Assembly (NCBI GenBank): GCA_963708625.1
Contig: CAVPSV010000002.1
Location: forward strand, 186,001 to 250,000
Reading direction: 5' to 3'
Source of the DNA: DASXIF01 sp036498145
GTDB lineage: Bacteria; Actinomycetota; Actinomycetes; Mycobacteriales; Jatrophihabitantaceae
Length of the DNA stretch: 64,000 bases
The position numbers and the translations under genes are program-made. Below the pieces are notes generated by a model, which saw nothing but the letters and a program-made list of their open reading frames with translations, did not search any database and was not told where the DNA came from. This document shows, one piece after another, positions 33,937 through 42,776 of the stretch (the first letter of the stretch is position 1; every line of letters begins with the position of its first letter).

Positions 33937-35502
33937 TCAGTCCGGGGCGACCGGCGCCGGTTCTGCCTCGCCCGAAGGCCGCCCGGTTCGCCGCGACGAT
34001 CGCCTTGGTAGGCCCACGAACGCGACCACGGCCGCGGCCACCATTACCCAGGACATGGTCATCAGGACCGTCCGAATCGCCTCGGCGAAGTCGAGTTGGA
34101 TGAAGTGCGGTATCGCCGAGGTTGAGCCGCTACCACCACCGCCGTTGCCGAGTTGCGCGATCGTCGCGGCCTGGTGCCGGGCTTGCTCGGCGGGCACACC
34201 CATGCCGCGCAGCGACGACGCGACGTGCGTGCGCAGTTGCGTCACCAGCACCGTGCCCAGCACGGCCAGCCCGAGGCTTGAGCCGAAGTTGCGCACGGTC
34301 TGGGTGATGCCGGTTGCCTCACCGTAGGCGTCACTCGGCGCGCGGTTGAGGGCGTCGGTGTTCGCCTGGCCGAGCATCAGTCCGATACCCGCTCCGGCGA
34401 GGACGATGAAGGTGATCTGGTGCCCGATCGAGAGCGAGGTGACCCGCTCGGCCCATAGCGCCAAGCCCACCGCGGCGAGCACCGAGCCGATCACCAGGGG
34501 GCGCCGGGCACCGATGCGATCCAGCATCCGTCCACCCACCTGCGCGGCGACAACGAAACCGCCGAAGAAGTACAACAGCATCAGGCTCGCGGTGTTCGGC
34601 TTCTCGCCGAGCGCGATCTGGCCGTACTCGCTGGCGAAGAAGAAGAAGGGTACGAAGACGATCATCGCGATGAACAGCACCGCGTTGTCGATGGTGAATC
34701 CGCGGTCCCGGAAGATCGTCACGTTCATCAATGGCGAGGATGTCCGCAGCTCGGCGAGCACGAACGCGACGAGCAGCGCTACGCCCACCACGACCGGCCC
34801 GATGATGAACGGGTCGCCCCAGCCCCAGCGGCCGCTCTGCTGCAGTCCGAAGATGGTCAGGCCGACGCCGGTCGTGATCAACGCGAGGCCGCGGTAGTCC
34901 ATCGGTGCCGGCCGGCGCACATTCGGCGGCTTAGCTCGGGCCAGCAGCACGAGCGCTACCAGGGCCACCGGGACGTTGATCCAGAAGATCGCCCGCCAGG
35001 TCCACTGGGTGAGGAAACCGCCGAGCGTCGGGCCGACCGCGGTGAGCCCGCCGGCGATGCCGAAGAACAGCGCGAGCGCCCGGCCGCGTTCGCTGGGCTG
35101 ATAGGAACCGACCACGATCGCCAGTGCGGCCGGATACATGATCGCGCCGCCGACGCCTTGCAGCGCGCGGAACGCGACGAGCCAGCCCTCGGCGACGCTG
35201 CCCGTCGGCGTCAACCCGCACAGTGCCGAGGCGGCGGCGAAGATGACGATGCCGGCCGTCACCATCCGGCGGTGCCCGACGGTATCGGCGAGCCGGCCGC
35301 CGTAGGCGAACAGCGCGGCCAGGGCGAGCAAGTACGCGTTGATCGCCCATTGCAGACCTGTGCTGGACAGCCCGAGCTCGGACTGGATCTTCGGTGCAGC
35401 GATGGACACGATCGTCTGGTCGATGAACGTCATGGCCACCGCGAAGATCATCGCGGTGAGTGCCAGGCCGCGTGCGGACCCGGATTCGGTCGGTGCCGAC
35501 AT
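33937..35502 (-). CDS. MFS exporter, DHA2 (EmrB/QacA) family
   Basis: A 521-residue transporter with about 14 helices. FAVAMTFIDQTIVSIAAPKI is helix 1, YGGRLADTVGHRRMVTAGIV the motif A loop, ALQGVGGAIMYPAALAIVVG helix 4 and GGFLTQWTWRAIFWINVPVA the motif C region. ATG at 35502 has the strong ribosome-binding site GAGGAGG. No regulator gene is adjacent. It lies between the MBL-Rieske gene (converging) and the tRNA. Confidence 0.92.
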   Translation of the reverse strand: MSAPTESGSARGLALTAMIFAVAMTFIDQTIVSIAAPKIQSELGLSSTGLQWAINAYLLALAALFAYGGRLADTVGHRRMVTAGIVIFAAASALCGLTPTGSVAEGWLVAFRALQGVGGAIMYPAALAIVVGSYQPSERGRALALFFGIAGGLTAVGPTLGGFLTQWTWRAIFWINVPVALVALVLLARAKPPNVRRPAPMDYRGLALITTGVGLTIFGLQQSGRWGWGDPFIIGPVVVGVALLVAFVLAELRTSSPLMNVTIFRDRGFTIDNAVLFIAMIVFVPFFFFASEYGQIALGEKPNTASLMLLYFFGGFVVAAQVGGRMLDRIGARRPLVIGSVLAAVGLALWAERVTSLSIGHQITFIVLAGAGIGLMLGQANTDALNRAPSDAYGEATGITQTVRNFGSSLGLAVLGTVLVTQLRTHVASSLRGMGVPAEQARHQAATIAQLGNGGGGSGSTSAIPHFIQLDFAEAIRTVLMTMSWVMVAAAVVAFVGLPRRSSRRTGRPSGEAEPAPVAPD

Positions 35503-35532
35503 CAGTGCCTCCTCGGGGGCGGAGATCACATG

Positions 35533-35609
35533 TGGTGGGGCCGGAGGGAGTCGAACCCTCACTGGCACGGACCTAAACCGTGTGCCTCTGCCAATTGGGC
35601 TACGGCCCC
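35533..35609 (-). tRNA. tRNA with anticodon UAG (Leu codon CUA), short variable arm, encoded CCA
   Basis: Complete cloverleaf on the minus strand. The acceptor stem GGGGCCG/CGGCCCC is 7 of 7 paired and the CCA end is encoded (35533-35535), with discriminator A. The anticodon stem CACGG/CCGTG has 5 pairs and loop TTTAGGT, giving anticodon UAG with U33 and G37. The T arm GAGGG/CCCTC has 5 pairs and loop TTCGACT. The D arm GCC/GGC has 3 pairs with AATTGG in the loop. The variable loop has only five bases (CCAGT). Bacterial leucine tRNAs normally have a long variable arm, so the identity as tRNA-Leu comes from the anticodon only. Confidence 0.88.
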
Positions 35610-35705
35610 CGGGGCCAAACCCTACGGCGAGCAGGCCGTAGTCCCTAGCGCTGTTTCTCGCGCTGGAGTGTGTCAGCGCTGACCCGACTGGGCACCTGAG
35701 GTGCG

Positions 35706-36176
35706 CTAGGCGGATATGCCCAGATCACGTCGAAGCTTGGCGACATGACCGGTGGCTTTGATGTTGTACTGGGCCTGCTCGATGTGACCTGCGGAGTCGA
35801 TGACGAATGTCGACCGGATCACGCCGGTGACCTTCTTGCCGTACATCGTCTTCTCGCCGTAGGCGCCGTATGCCTGCAACGTCTCGCGGGACGGGTCGGA
35901 CAGCAACGGGAAGGTCAGGTGCTGTTGTGCCACGAAGGTCGCCAGCTTCTCCGGCTTGTCCGGCGAGATGCCGAGCACCGCGTACCCGGCCTGCTGCAGG
36001 CTGGCGAGGTTGTCGCGGAAGTCGCAGGCTTGCGTCGTGCACCCGGGTGTCATCGCGGCGGGGTAGAAATACACCACCACTTTGCGGCCGGCGTAGTTCG
36101 ACAGCGACACCGGGTGTCCATCCGCGTCGGGCAGGGTGAACTCAGGTGCCGGGTCGCCCGGGGCCAGTCGCGCCAT
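35706..36176 (-). CDS. bcp: Thiol peroxidase Bcp (peroxiredoxin)
   Basis: Bcp reduces peroxides using a peroxidatic Cys. The 156-residue protein has Cys46 in YPAAMTPGCTTQACDFRD and the resolving Cys51 five residues later, the alpha-helical 2-Cys arrangement of the BCP/PrxQ group. YAVLGISPDKPEKLATFVAQ and FPLLSDPSRETLQAYGAYGE are family blocks. A -10 box TACGGT on the minus strand ends six bases before the ATG, so the transcript is probably leaderless. Confidence 0.95.
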   Translation of the reverse strand: MARLAPGDPAPEFTLPDADGHPVSLSNYAGRKVVVYFYPAAMTPGCTTQACDFRDNLASLQQAGYAVLGISPDKPEKLATFVAQQHLTFPLLSDPSRETLQAYGAYGEKTMYGKKVTGVIRSTFVIDSAGHIEQAQYNIKATGHVAKLRRDLGISA

Positions 36177-36182
36177 TACCCC

Positions 36183-36188
36183 ACCGTA
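36183..36188 (-). promoter_or_regulatory. -10 box of bcp, leaderless
   Basis: Read on the minus strand, TACGGT ends six bases before the ATG of bcp. No Shine-Dalgarno sequence is present. Confidence 0.55.
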
Positions 36189-36260
36189 TCGACCCGTGTC
36201 GACCAGCATCCACGGGCATCGACGGGCATCGACCGAGCCGTGGCCCGGCGTGACATGGCC

Positions 36261-36266
36261 TAGGCT
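36261..36266 (+). promoter_or_regulatory. -10 box of the DUF3618 gene
   Basis: TAGGCT lies 25 bases before the GTG at 36292. GGAAGGGGAG at 36277-36286 provides a ribosome-binding site. The promoter is divergent from that of bcp. Confidence 0.45.
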
Positions 36267-36291
36267 CGGCATTGACGGAAGGGGAGCTGCC

Positions 36292-36522
36292 GTGACCGCG
36301 GAGCGCAGTGCCGAGGACATCCAGCGCGACATCGAGCAGGCTCGTGTCGCGCTGGCGCAATCGGTGGACGCTCTGGTGTACCGGACCAGCCCGAAGCGCG
36401 TCACCGCCAACGTCAAGCAGGCGATCATCGCCAAGGCGCGCACTCCGCAAGGCCAGGCGATCATTGCGGGTGCCGGTGTCCTGCTCGTCGTCGTCATCAC
36501 GCGACGAATTCGCCGCCGCTGA
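36292..36522 (+). CDS. DUF3618 family membrane-anchored protein
   Basis: A 76-residue protein with the DUF3618 pattern: RSAEDIQRDIEQARVALAQS at the start, a predicted coiled helix, then one C-terminal membrane helix (AIIAGAGVLLVVVI) and a basic end. The family is common in actinobacteria, often beside bcp. Its role is unknown. The GTG has a good AAGGGGAG ribosome-binding site. purU starts 12 bases after the stop. Confidence 0.88.
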   Translation: MTAERSAEDIQRDIEQARVALAQSVDALVYRTSPKRVTANVKQAIIAKARTPQGQAIIAGAGVLLVVVITRRIRRR

Positions 36523-36534
36523 GGCCCGTCGCAC

Positions 36535-37386
36535 GTGACCACGGCCGTTCTGCTGCTGTCCTGCGCGGATCAACCCGGCCTCGTGCACGGCGTCGCGGAC
36601 TTCGTACTGCGCGTCGGCGGGAACATCGTGCACGCCGAACAGCACGTCGACCCGGAAGCCGGCATCTTCTTCCAGCGCGTCGAGTTCACCGTTGACGACG
36701 CCACGCTGACCCGCGAGGAACTGGGCGAGGTGTTCGCCCCGGTCGCGCGAAGGTTCGGCATACAGGTCCGGCTGCACTTCACCGACGAGCGGCCGCGCCT
36801 GGCGCTACTTGCATCACGCGAGGTGCATTGCCTGGCCGACCTGCTCGGCCGCTGGCGATCGGGCGAGCTGCCCGCGCAGATCTCCGTGGTGGTGAGCAAC
36901 CACCCGGACCACGCCGACCTCGCTGCCTTCAACCGAGTGCCGTTCTTCCATGTGCCGGTGGACCAGGACAACCGCGACGCCCAGGAACAACGCCTGCTCG
37001 GACTGCTACGCGGTTACGACGTCGAAACCGTGGTACTGGCGCGGTACATGCAGATCCTGGGTCCGTCCGTCCTGGGCGCATTCCCCGCGCAGATCATCAA
37101 CATCCATCACTCGTTCCTGCCGGCGTTCGTCGGCGCGAAGCCGTACCACCAGGCGCAAGCTCGCGGCGTGAAGCTGATCGGCGCGACCGCCCACTACGCC
37201 ACCGCCGAGCTGGACGAAGGGCCGATCATCGCGCAGGACGTGGCGGCGGTGTCGCACCGGGACAACGTTGGCGACCTCGTCGGCAAGGGACGCGACCTGG
37301 AGACCGTGGTGCTGGCCCGGGCAGTCCGGGCACACGTGGAACGGCGCACTCTCGTCTTCGGCAACAAGACGATCGTGTTCGGCTAG
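36535..37386 (+). CDS. purU: Formyltetrahydrofolate deformylase
   Basis: PurU hydrolyses 10-formyl-tetrahydrofolate to formate and tetrahydrofolate, balancing one-carbon pools and supplying formate for PurT. The N-terminal ACT domain (SCADQPGLVHGVADFVLRVG) senses methionine and glycine in E. coli. The transferase fold shows VVVSNHPDHADLAAF, VVLARYMQILGP, IINIHHSFLPAFVGAKPYHQ (with the catalytic His) and ELDEGPII (catalytic Asp). 283 residues, complete. The start is GTG at 36535. Confidence 0.96.
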   Translation: MTTAVLLLSCADQPGLVHGVADFVLRVGGNIVHAEQHVDPEAGIFFQRVEFTVDDATLTREELGEVFAPVARRFGIQVRLHFTDERPRLALLASREVHCLADLLGRWRSGELPAQISVVVSNHPDHADLAAFNRVPFFHVPVDQDNRDAQEQRLLGLLRGYDVETVVLARYMQILGPSVLGAFPAQIINIHHSFLPAFVGAKPYHQAQARGVKLIGATAHYATAELDEGPIIAQDVAAVSHRDNVGDLVGKGRDLETVVLARAVRAHVERRTLVFGNKTIVFG

Positions 37387-37446
37387 CGCGCCCGGGCCGC
37401 CCCGCCCGCCCTGATCGTCGAGGCGGAGCATTCGGGCTTGCTGAGT

Positions 37447-38274
37447 TCAGCGGCCGAACTGGACGACGGCGCCCGGCCGTAGCTGGGCAACGTGATCCAG
37501 GTAGCGGCGCCGCAGCACCGCGATCACCGGATAGCCGCCGGTGACGGGTGCATCAGGGCCGAGCACGATGGGCCGCCCGTCCGGCGGCACCTGGATGGCG
37601 CCGGGCAGCGTCGGCTCGCTCGGTAACTCCTGCGTGCGGACTCGCCGCAGGCGCGGGCCGTCTAACCGGATGCCGATCCGGTCGCCGTCCGCACGCACCC
37701 GCCACGCGGTCTCGAGCAGGGTCGGCACCGCGTCGCTGCTGAACCAGTCGGCCCGGGGCCCGAGCACAACCGGCAGCCGGGCCGGCCCGGGCCACCAGCC
37801 GCTGCTCACGTCGCCGGCGGCGGGCGCCGACACGACGCTGGCGCCGACCGGTAGTACGTCTCCGGCACGCAGTGCCGGCGGCCCGATGTCGCCCAGGGTG
37901 TCCCTGCTGCGTGAATGCAGCACTGGTTCGACATCGATGCCGCCACGGACAGCGAGATAACTGCGCACGCCGGCCTGCGGCACCCCGAAGCGCACCATCG
38001 ACCCCGCGGGCAGAGTCACCGGCCTCAGGTAGTCGAGGCCGGCAACCGGTGCACCCGTGACCGCGACGGTGGCCGCGTCGTGCATCCGCAGGGTCAGGCC
38101 GCCGAACGTGAACTCGATCGTCGCGGCCTGTGCGGAGTTGCCGACGAGCCGGTTCGCGAGATCGTGTGCACCGACGTCGAATGCCCCCGCCCGCGCGACG
38201 CCGAGGGCGGCGTAGCCGGCGCGTCCGCGATCCTGCACGCACGCGAACGGTCCCGGCTCGACTACCTCCAGCAT
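37447..38274 (-). CDS. pxpC: 5-oxoprolinase subunit PxpC
   Basis: PxpABC hydrolyses 5-oxoproline (pyroglutamate) to glutamate with ATP. PxpC is the carboxyltransferase-like subunit. The 275-residue protein has LEVVEPGPFACVQDRGRAGY at the start, ARAGAFDVGAHDLANRLVGN, SYLAVRGGIDVEPVLHSRSR and the end block PIVLGPDAPVTGGYPVIAVL. Length is slightly short of the usual 290-310. The start at 38274 lies 11 bases after the pxpB stop. Confidence 0.93.
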   Translation of the reverse strand: MLEVVEPGPFACVQDRGRAGYAALGVARAGAFDVGAHDLANRLVGNSAQAATIEFTFGGLTLRMHDAATVAVTGAPVAGLDYLRPVTLPAGSMVRFGVPQAGVRSYLAVRGGIDVEPVLHSRSRDTLGDIGPPALRAGDVLPVGASVVSAPAAGDVSSGWWPGPARLPVVLGPRADWFSSDAVPTLLETAWRVRADGDRIGIRLDGPRLRRVRTQELPSEPTLPGAIQVPPDGRPIVLGPDAPVTGGYPVIAVLRRRYLDHVAQLRPGAVVQFGR

Positions 38275-38284
38275 CGGCGCGCAA

Positions 38285-38908
38285 TCATGTCGCGACGAAA
38301 CGGACCGCCGTGCCCGGCGTGAGCAGGGCCGGCGGGTCATGGTCGAGTTGCCATAGCTGTGCCGACGACGTGCCGAGCAGGCGCCAGCCGCCGGGGGAGC
38401 GGCGCGGATACACCGCAGTGAATTCCCCGGCGATCGCAACCGAGCCGGCGGGCACCGCGGTGCGCGGTTCGGCCAGCCGGGGGACGTGCAATGCCGGGTC
38501 CAACCCGCGCAGGTAGGCGAATCCCGGTGCGAAGCCGCAGAACGCCACTCGGTACCGCGCACTGCTGTGCCGGCGGATGAGGTCCGGCACACTGCACCCG
38601 ACTTCGTCGGCGACTGCGATGAGGTCCGGCCCGTCGTAGCGCACCTCGATCGTCACCTCCGCACCACCGGTGGCCGGCTCCGCCTGGACATCCAGCTCGG
38701 TCAGCTCCGCGGCCAACGCGTCGAAGGACATCAGCCGCGGGTCGTACTCCACCAGCACTGTGCGTGCCCCGGGAATCACGGCCACCATGCCGGGCAGCGC
38801 CCGGGCCTGCACTGCGCGTGCCTGCACTGCGCGACAGAGTGCGACCGGGTCCGCGCCGGCATCGGCCTCGATGAGTACCCCGGTGTCGCCGTAGGGCCGC
38901 AGCTTCAC
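38285..38908 (-). CDS. pxpB: 5-oxoprolinase subunit PxpB
   Basis: The 207-residue partner subunit of PxpC. MKLRPYGDTGVLIEADAGAD, the late block RVAFCGFAPGFAYLRGLDPA, VPAGSVAIAGEFTAVYPRRS and PGGWRLLGTS are family signatures. A short internal duplication (AVQAR twice) lies near residues 28-37 and is encoded by a perfect repeat. It overlaps the stop of pxpA by four bases. Confidence 0.93.
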   Translation of the reverse strand: MKLRPYGDTGVLIEADAGADPVALCRAVQARAVQARALPGMVAVIPGARTVLVEYDPRLMSFDALAAELTELDVQAEPATGGAEVTIEVRYDGPDLIAVADEVGCSVPDLIRRHSSARYRVAFCGFAPGFAYLRGLDPALHVPRLAEPRTAVPAGSVAIAGEFTAVYPRRSPGGWRLLGTSSAQLWQLDHDPPALLTPGTAVRFVAT

Positions 38909-39663
38909 CGTGCGAATGCCCGCAACTCGACACCGGCCCCGGTCAGCGCTGCGCGCACAGCTCGGGCCAGCGCCGCCGCGCCCGGTGTGTCACCGTGCAG
39001 GCAGATCGAGTCGGCGCGGACGTGGATGTCGGCTCCATCGACGGCACGGACCACGTTCTCGCGCGCCATGCGCACCACCCGTTCGGTGACCGCGGCCTGA
39101 TCGTGGATGACTGCGCCGGCCTCGGTGCGTGGTACGAGCCGGCCGGTGCTCAGGTATCCGCGGTCGGCGAAGGCTTCGGACACGAATGGCACGCCGGCAC
39201 CCTCGGCCGCCGCCTGCAGCTTCGAGCCGGCCAGGCCCAACACCGGCAGACCCGCATCGAATGCGGACACCGCGTCCACGATGGCGCCGGCCTGCGCGAC
39301 GTCATCCGCGGCAGCGTGGTAGAGCGCGCCATGCGGCTTGACGTAGCGAACGGAGCTGCCCGCCGCGACCGCGCACGCGTGCAGCGCGCCGAGCTGGTAC
39401 AGCACATCGGCGTAGAGCCGGTCGGCGTCGATATCGATACGGCGCCGGCCGAACCCGGCGAGATCGCGGTATCCGACCTGTGCGCCGATCGCCACGCCAC
39501 GCTGAGTGGCATGTGCGCAGGTGCGCACCATGATGTGCGGATCGCCGGCGTGGAACCCACACGCGACGTTGGCGCTGGTGATCACATCGAGCAGCGCGTC
39601 GTCGTCCCCGATCGTCCACACACCGAACCCCTCGCCGAGATCGGCGTTGAGATCGATACCCAC
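38905..39663 (-). CDS. pxpA: 5-oxoprolinase subunit PxpA
   Basis: The LamB/YcsF family subunit of 5-oxoprolinase, 252 residues. Family blocks: GIDLNADLGEGFGVWTIGDD, ITSANVACGFHAGDPHIM, GAQVGYRDLAGFGRRRIDID, VKPHGALYHAA and ICLHGDTPGA. GTG at 39663 begins the usual sequence and is preceded by a -10 box at leaderless spacing. First gene of pxpABC on the minus strand. Confidence 0.95.
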   Translation of the reverse strand: MGIDLNADLGEGFGVWTIGDDDALLDVITSANVACGFHAGDPHIMVRTCAHATQRGVAIGAQVGYRDLAGFGRRRIDIDADRLYADVLYQLGALHACAVAAGSSVRYVKPHGALYHAAADDVAQAGAIVDAVSAFDAGLPVLGLAGSKLQAAAEGAGVPFVSEAFADRGYLSTGRLVPRTEAGAVIHDQAAVTERVVRMARENVVRAVDGADIHVRADSICLHGDTPGAAALARAVRAALTGAGVELRAFAR

Positions 39664-39670
39664 GTCCCGG

Positions 39671-39676
39671 ACGCTA
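39671..39676 (-). promoter_or_regulatory. -10 box of pxpA, leaderless
   Basis: On the minus strand TAGCGT ends seven bases before the GTG of pxpA. No ribosome-binding site is present. Confidence 0.6.
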
Positions 39677-39742
39677 GCGCGCCCGGCGCCGTTGTGCCCG
39701 CCCCCACCGGTCGCACCTGCGCCCCGGCGGCACCGTGACGCG

Positions 39743-39880
39743 CTACAGCCGGTCGAGCAGCGGCACACGCCGTGCTACGCGCCGCCGTGCGGTCGCCGCC
39801 ACCGAGATCGCGACCACGGCCACGACGGCGGCGAACGCGAAAATCCCGTCGAAGCGTTCCCGCCCTGCGTCGAATCGCAT
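39743..39880 (-). CDS. Hypothetical 45-residue single-pass membrane protein
   Basis: Not a family I recognise. Residues about 12-29 (GIFAFAAVVAVVAISVAA) form a membrane helix, followed by an Arg-rich tail (TARRRVARRVPLL), so the C-terminus should face the cytoplasm. The minus-strand ATG at 39880 is preceded by TAGCCT ending seven bases upstream, the same leaderless promoter spacing as pxpA. This promoter match, more than the frame itself, makes the gene credible. It sits upstream of pxpA on the same strand. Confidence 0.6.
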   Translation of the reverse strand: MRFDAGRERFDGIFAFAAVVAVVAISVAATARRRVARRVPLLDRL

Positions 39881-39887
39881 GTCTGCC

Positions 39888-39893
39888 AGGCTA
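39888..39893 (-). promoter_or_regulatory. -10 box of the 45-residue ORF, leaderless
   Basis: On the minus strand TAGCCT ends seven bases before the ATG at 39880. Confidence 0.5.
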
Positions 39894-40011
39894 TGCGGGG
39901 CAGTTGCCCAACCGGTGAACGGCTTATTGCCTTATCAAGTCCTGCCGCGCCCCGGCGACACGGATTCGGCGCAGAATGGCCGGGGCGGAGCCGGGTAACG
40001 AAGGGATCGAC

Positions 40012-41652
40012 GTGGCGAACGACACTGCAACCGCTCAGGTGCGGCTCGGCACGCCCACCGCACGGTGGATCCTGCTCGCCGCGATCCTCGGTTCCGGGCT
40101 GGCGGGGATCGACGCGACCGTCGTCAACGTCGCACTACCGGCGATCGGGCAGGATCTGCATGCCGGCTTCGACGGGCTGCAGTGGACCATCACCGGCTAC
40201 ACCCTGACGCTGGCCTCATTCATATTGCTCGGCGGCTCGCTCGGCGACCGGTTCGGCCGGCGCCGCGTCTTCGTCGTCGGCGTGGCCTGGTTCGCAATCG
40301 CGTCGGCGGCGTGCGCCGTCGCGCCCAACATCGGCACGCTCGTCGCTGCCCGCGCCGTGCAGGGCATCGGCGGTGCCCTGTTGACGCCGGGCAGCCTCGC
40401 CATGATCTCGGCGAGCTTCGTGCCGGGCGACCGCGCCAAGGCCATCGGCATGTGGTCCGGTTTCGGCGGTATCGCAACAGCGATCGGACCCTTCGTGGGC
40501 GGCTACCTGATCGACGGGCCGGGCTGGCGATGGATCTTCATCGTGAACGTTCCGCTGGCTGTGCTGGTGGTGGCGATCTCGCGGCGCCACGTGCCGGAGA
40601 CGAAGGATCCCGACGCCGTGCACGGGCTGGACGTTGCCGGCGCGCTGCTCGGCGCGCTCGGACTCGGCGGGCTCACCTACGCCCTCATCCGACTCGGCAG
40701 CGGGTTCTCCGCGCTGGTTTGCGTCACCGGTGCCGTCGGCATTGCCGCGCTCGCCGCCTTCGTGATGCACGAACGGCGCGGCAAGCATCCGATGCTGCCC
40801 CTGTCGATCTTCGCAAATCGGCAGTTCTCCGCCACCAACGCGGTCACGTTCGTCGTCTACGCCGCTCTCGGCGGATTGTTCTTCCTGCTTTCGGTTGAGT
40901 TGCAGGTGGTCAGCGGGTTCTCACCGCTGCTGGCCGGCACCGCACTCCTGCCGGTCACCGCGCTGATGCTGGTGCTCTCACCGCGCGCGGCGGCCCTGTC
41001 CGATCGCACCGGACCGCGCTGGCCGATGACGTTCGGTCCGCTGATCGCGGCCGCCGGCATCGTGCTGCTGGCGATGAGCGCGGGACGGCACGCGACGTAC
41101 GTGGCGAGCGTGCTGCCCGGCGTGATCGTTTTCGGGCTCGGCCTGTCGCTGCTCGTCGCCCCGCTGACCACGACCGTGCTGGCCGCAGCGCCGAACCGGT
41201 ACGCCGGCATCGCTTCCGGCGTGAACAACGCGGTCGCCCGCGCGGCCAGCTTGCTCGCGGTAGCCGTGTTGCCGGTTGCCGCCGGGATCGTCGGCAACGA
41301 TTACCGCAACGGCGAGCACTTCCTGCACGGCTACCGCATCGCGCTGATGCTGTGTACCGGATTGCTCGTCGTCGGTGGCCTCGGCTCAGCGCTGCTCATC
41401 CGCAATCCCAGCGCGCCTCCCGCGCCGGCACCGCATCCGGAGCACCACTACGACTGCGCGGTCTGTGGACCGCCGGTGGAGCAGGCCGCAGAGGCTGGCG
41501 GATCATCGCGGCGCCGGGCAACGCCGCGACGGTCTCGCGGGATCGGGCAGACTCTGCGGCATGACCGAACAGCCGCCCCCCGCGCTGGTGCCTGCCGGGT
41601 ACGCGAGCGAGATCTACCTGCAGGGGATGGGCGGCGTCCGGCCCGACGCTGA
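40012..41652 (+). CDS. MFS exporter, DHA2 (EmrB/QacA) family
   Basis: A transporter with about 14 helices. GLAGIDATVVNVALPAIGQD is helix 1, GGSLGDRFGRRRVFVVGVAW motif A, RAVQGIGGALLTPGSLAMIS helix 4 and FVGGYLIDGPGWRWIFIVNV the motif C region. GTG at 40012 has AAGGGA upstream. The open frame gives 546 residues, but the last 50 are Arg-rich and run about 90 bases into the next gene. The natural stop is probably earlier, near 41480-41562, hidden by a single-base error. The third DHA2 exporter in the window. Confidence 0.9.
   Translation: MANDTATAQVRLGTPTARWILLAAILGSGLAGIDATVVNVALPAIGQDLHAGFDGLQWTITGYTLTLASFILLGGSLGDRFGRRRVFVVGVAWFAIASAACAVAPNIGTLVAARAVQGIGGALLTPGSLAMISASFVPGDRAKAIGMWSGFGGIATAIGPFVGGYLIDGPGWRWIFIVNVPLAVLVVAISRRHVPETKDPDAVHGLDVAGALLGALGLGGLTYALIRLGSGFSALVCVTGAVGIAALAAFVMHERRGKHPMLPLSIFANRQFSATNAVTFVVYAALGGLFFLLSVELQVVSGFSPLLAGTALLPVTALMLVLSPRAAALSDRTGPRWPMTFGPLIAAAGIVLLAMSAGRHATYVASVLPGVIVFGLGLSLLVAPLTTTVLAAAPNRYAGIASGVNNAVARAASLLAVAVLPVAAGIVGNDYRNGEHFLHGYRIALMLCTGLLVVGGLGSALLIRNPSAPPAPAPHPEHHYDCAVCGPPVEQAAEAGGSSRRRATPRRSRGIGQTLRHDRTAAPRAGACRVRERDLPAGDGRRPARR
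41548..41553 (+). promoter_or_regulatory. Possible leaderless -10 box of the hydroxy acid oxidase gene
   Basis: CAGACT ends seven bases before ATG 41561. It is a weaker match than the other leaderless boxes because its first base is C. Confidence 0.4.
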
Positions 41653-42772
41653 CCACCGACACCACGGCGCTGGAAGATCTCGCGCGCGACGCATATGGCG
41701 CCGGAGCCGTTCTGGTACGTCGCCGGGGCGGCCGGTTCCGGTGCCACCGCCCGTGCCAACCGCGCCGCGTTCGACACCCTGCGCATCGTGCCGCGCATGC
41801 TCAACGGCCCCACGCCGCGGGACCTGTCCACCACCCTGTTCGGCCGTAGGTTCCCGGTGCCGGTGATCACCGCGCCGGTCGGGGTGCAATCGATCGTGCA
41901 TGCCGGACGCGGAGCTGGCGGTGGCCCGCGCCGCCGCCGCGCTCGGTGTGCCGATGACGGTGTCCACGGTGTCCTCGTTCACGCTCGAGCAGGTAGCCGA
42001 GGCCAGCGGCGAGGGCGACGCGCTGGTTCCAGCTGTACTGGCCGAACGACGAGGCCGTCTGCGCGAGCCTGCTCGAGCGGGCGCAGGCAGCCGGCTACAC
42101 GGTCCTCGTCGTCACGCTCGACACCTGGATGCTCGGCTGGCGCCCGCACGACCTGGACCACGCCTACCTGCCGTTCCTGACCGGGGAAGGGCTCGCCAAC
42201 TACTTCGACGACCCGGCGTTCTGCGCCGGGCTCGCAAAGCCGCCGCGCGACGATCTGCCCGCCGCGCTGATGCGCTGGCTGCCGATGTTCACCGGCACCG
42301 ACCACAGCTGGGCCGACCTCGCCTTCCTGCGCGAGCACTGGGACGGGCCGATCGTGGTCAAGGGCGTGCAGTGTGTCGACGACGCGAAACGGGCCGTCGA
42401 CGCGGGCATGGCCGGTGTCGTGGTGTCCAACCACGGCGGACGCCAGGTGGACGGCGCCATCGCGTCGCTGCACGCGCTGCCGGAGGTGGCCGCAGCGGTC
42501 GGCGATCAGCTCGACGTGCTGTTCGACTCGGGCATCCGCACCGGCGCGGACATCGTCAAGGCGTTGGCGCTCGGCGCGAAGGCGGTGCTGGTAGGCCGGC
42601 CGTGGGTCTATGGCCTCGCGCTTGGGCGGCCAGGAGGGAGTTCGGCACGTGCTGCGTTGCCTGCTCGCGGACCTGGACCTGGGTCTGGCGCTGTCCGGGC
42701 ACCGCGCGGCCGCCGAACTCGGGCCTGCGGATCTCGCCGCGCGTGCCAGCCGCAGTGCCGGGGGGCGGCTGA
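41561..42772 (+). CDS. FMN-dependent alpha-hydroxy acid oxidase/dehydrogenase, frame broken five times
   Basis: A glycolate oxidase/lactate dehydrogenase-family flavoenzyme, closest in feel to lactate 2-monooxygenase. Blocks recovered across frames: FWYVAGAAGSGATARANRAA, PVPVITAPVGVQ (FMN), LGVPMTVSTVSSF, RWFQLYWPND, IVVKGVQCVDDAKRAVDAGM, VVVSNHGGRQVDGA (active-site His and Arg) and DSGIRTGADIVKALALGA with VLVGRPWVYG (phosphate site). Extra bases occur near 41643, 41692, 41903, 42025 and 42625. Joined length is about 400 residues. The 3' end is uncertain: 42772 is the stop nearest the dxr start, reached by one further shift. Confidence 0.85.
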
Positions 42773-42776
42773 GGGG

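Noticed and set aside
35533..35609. tRNA gene as an integration site for a mobile element
   Set aside because: No integrase or partial copy of the tRNA 3' end was seen on either side.
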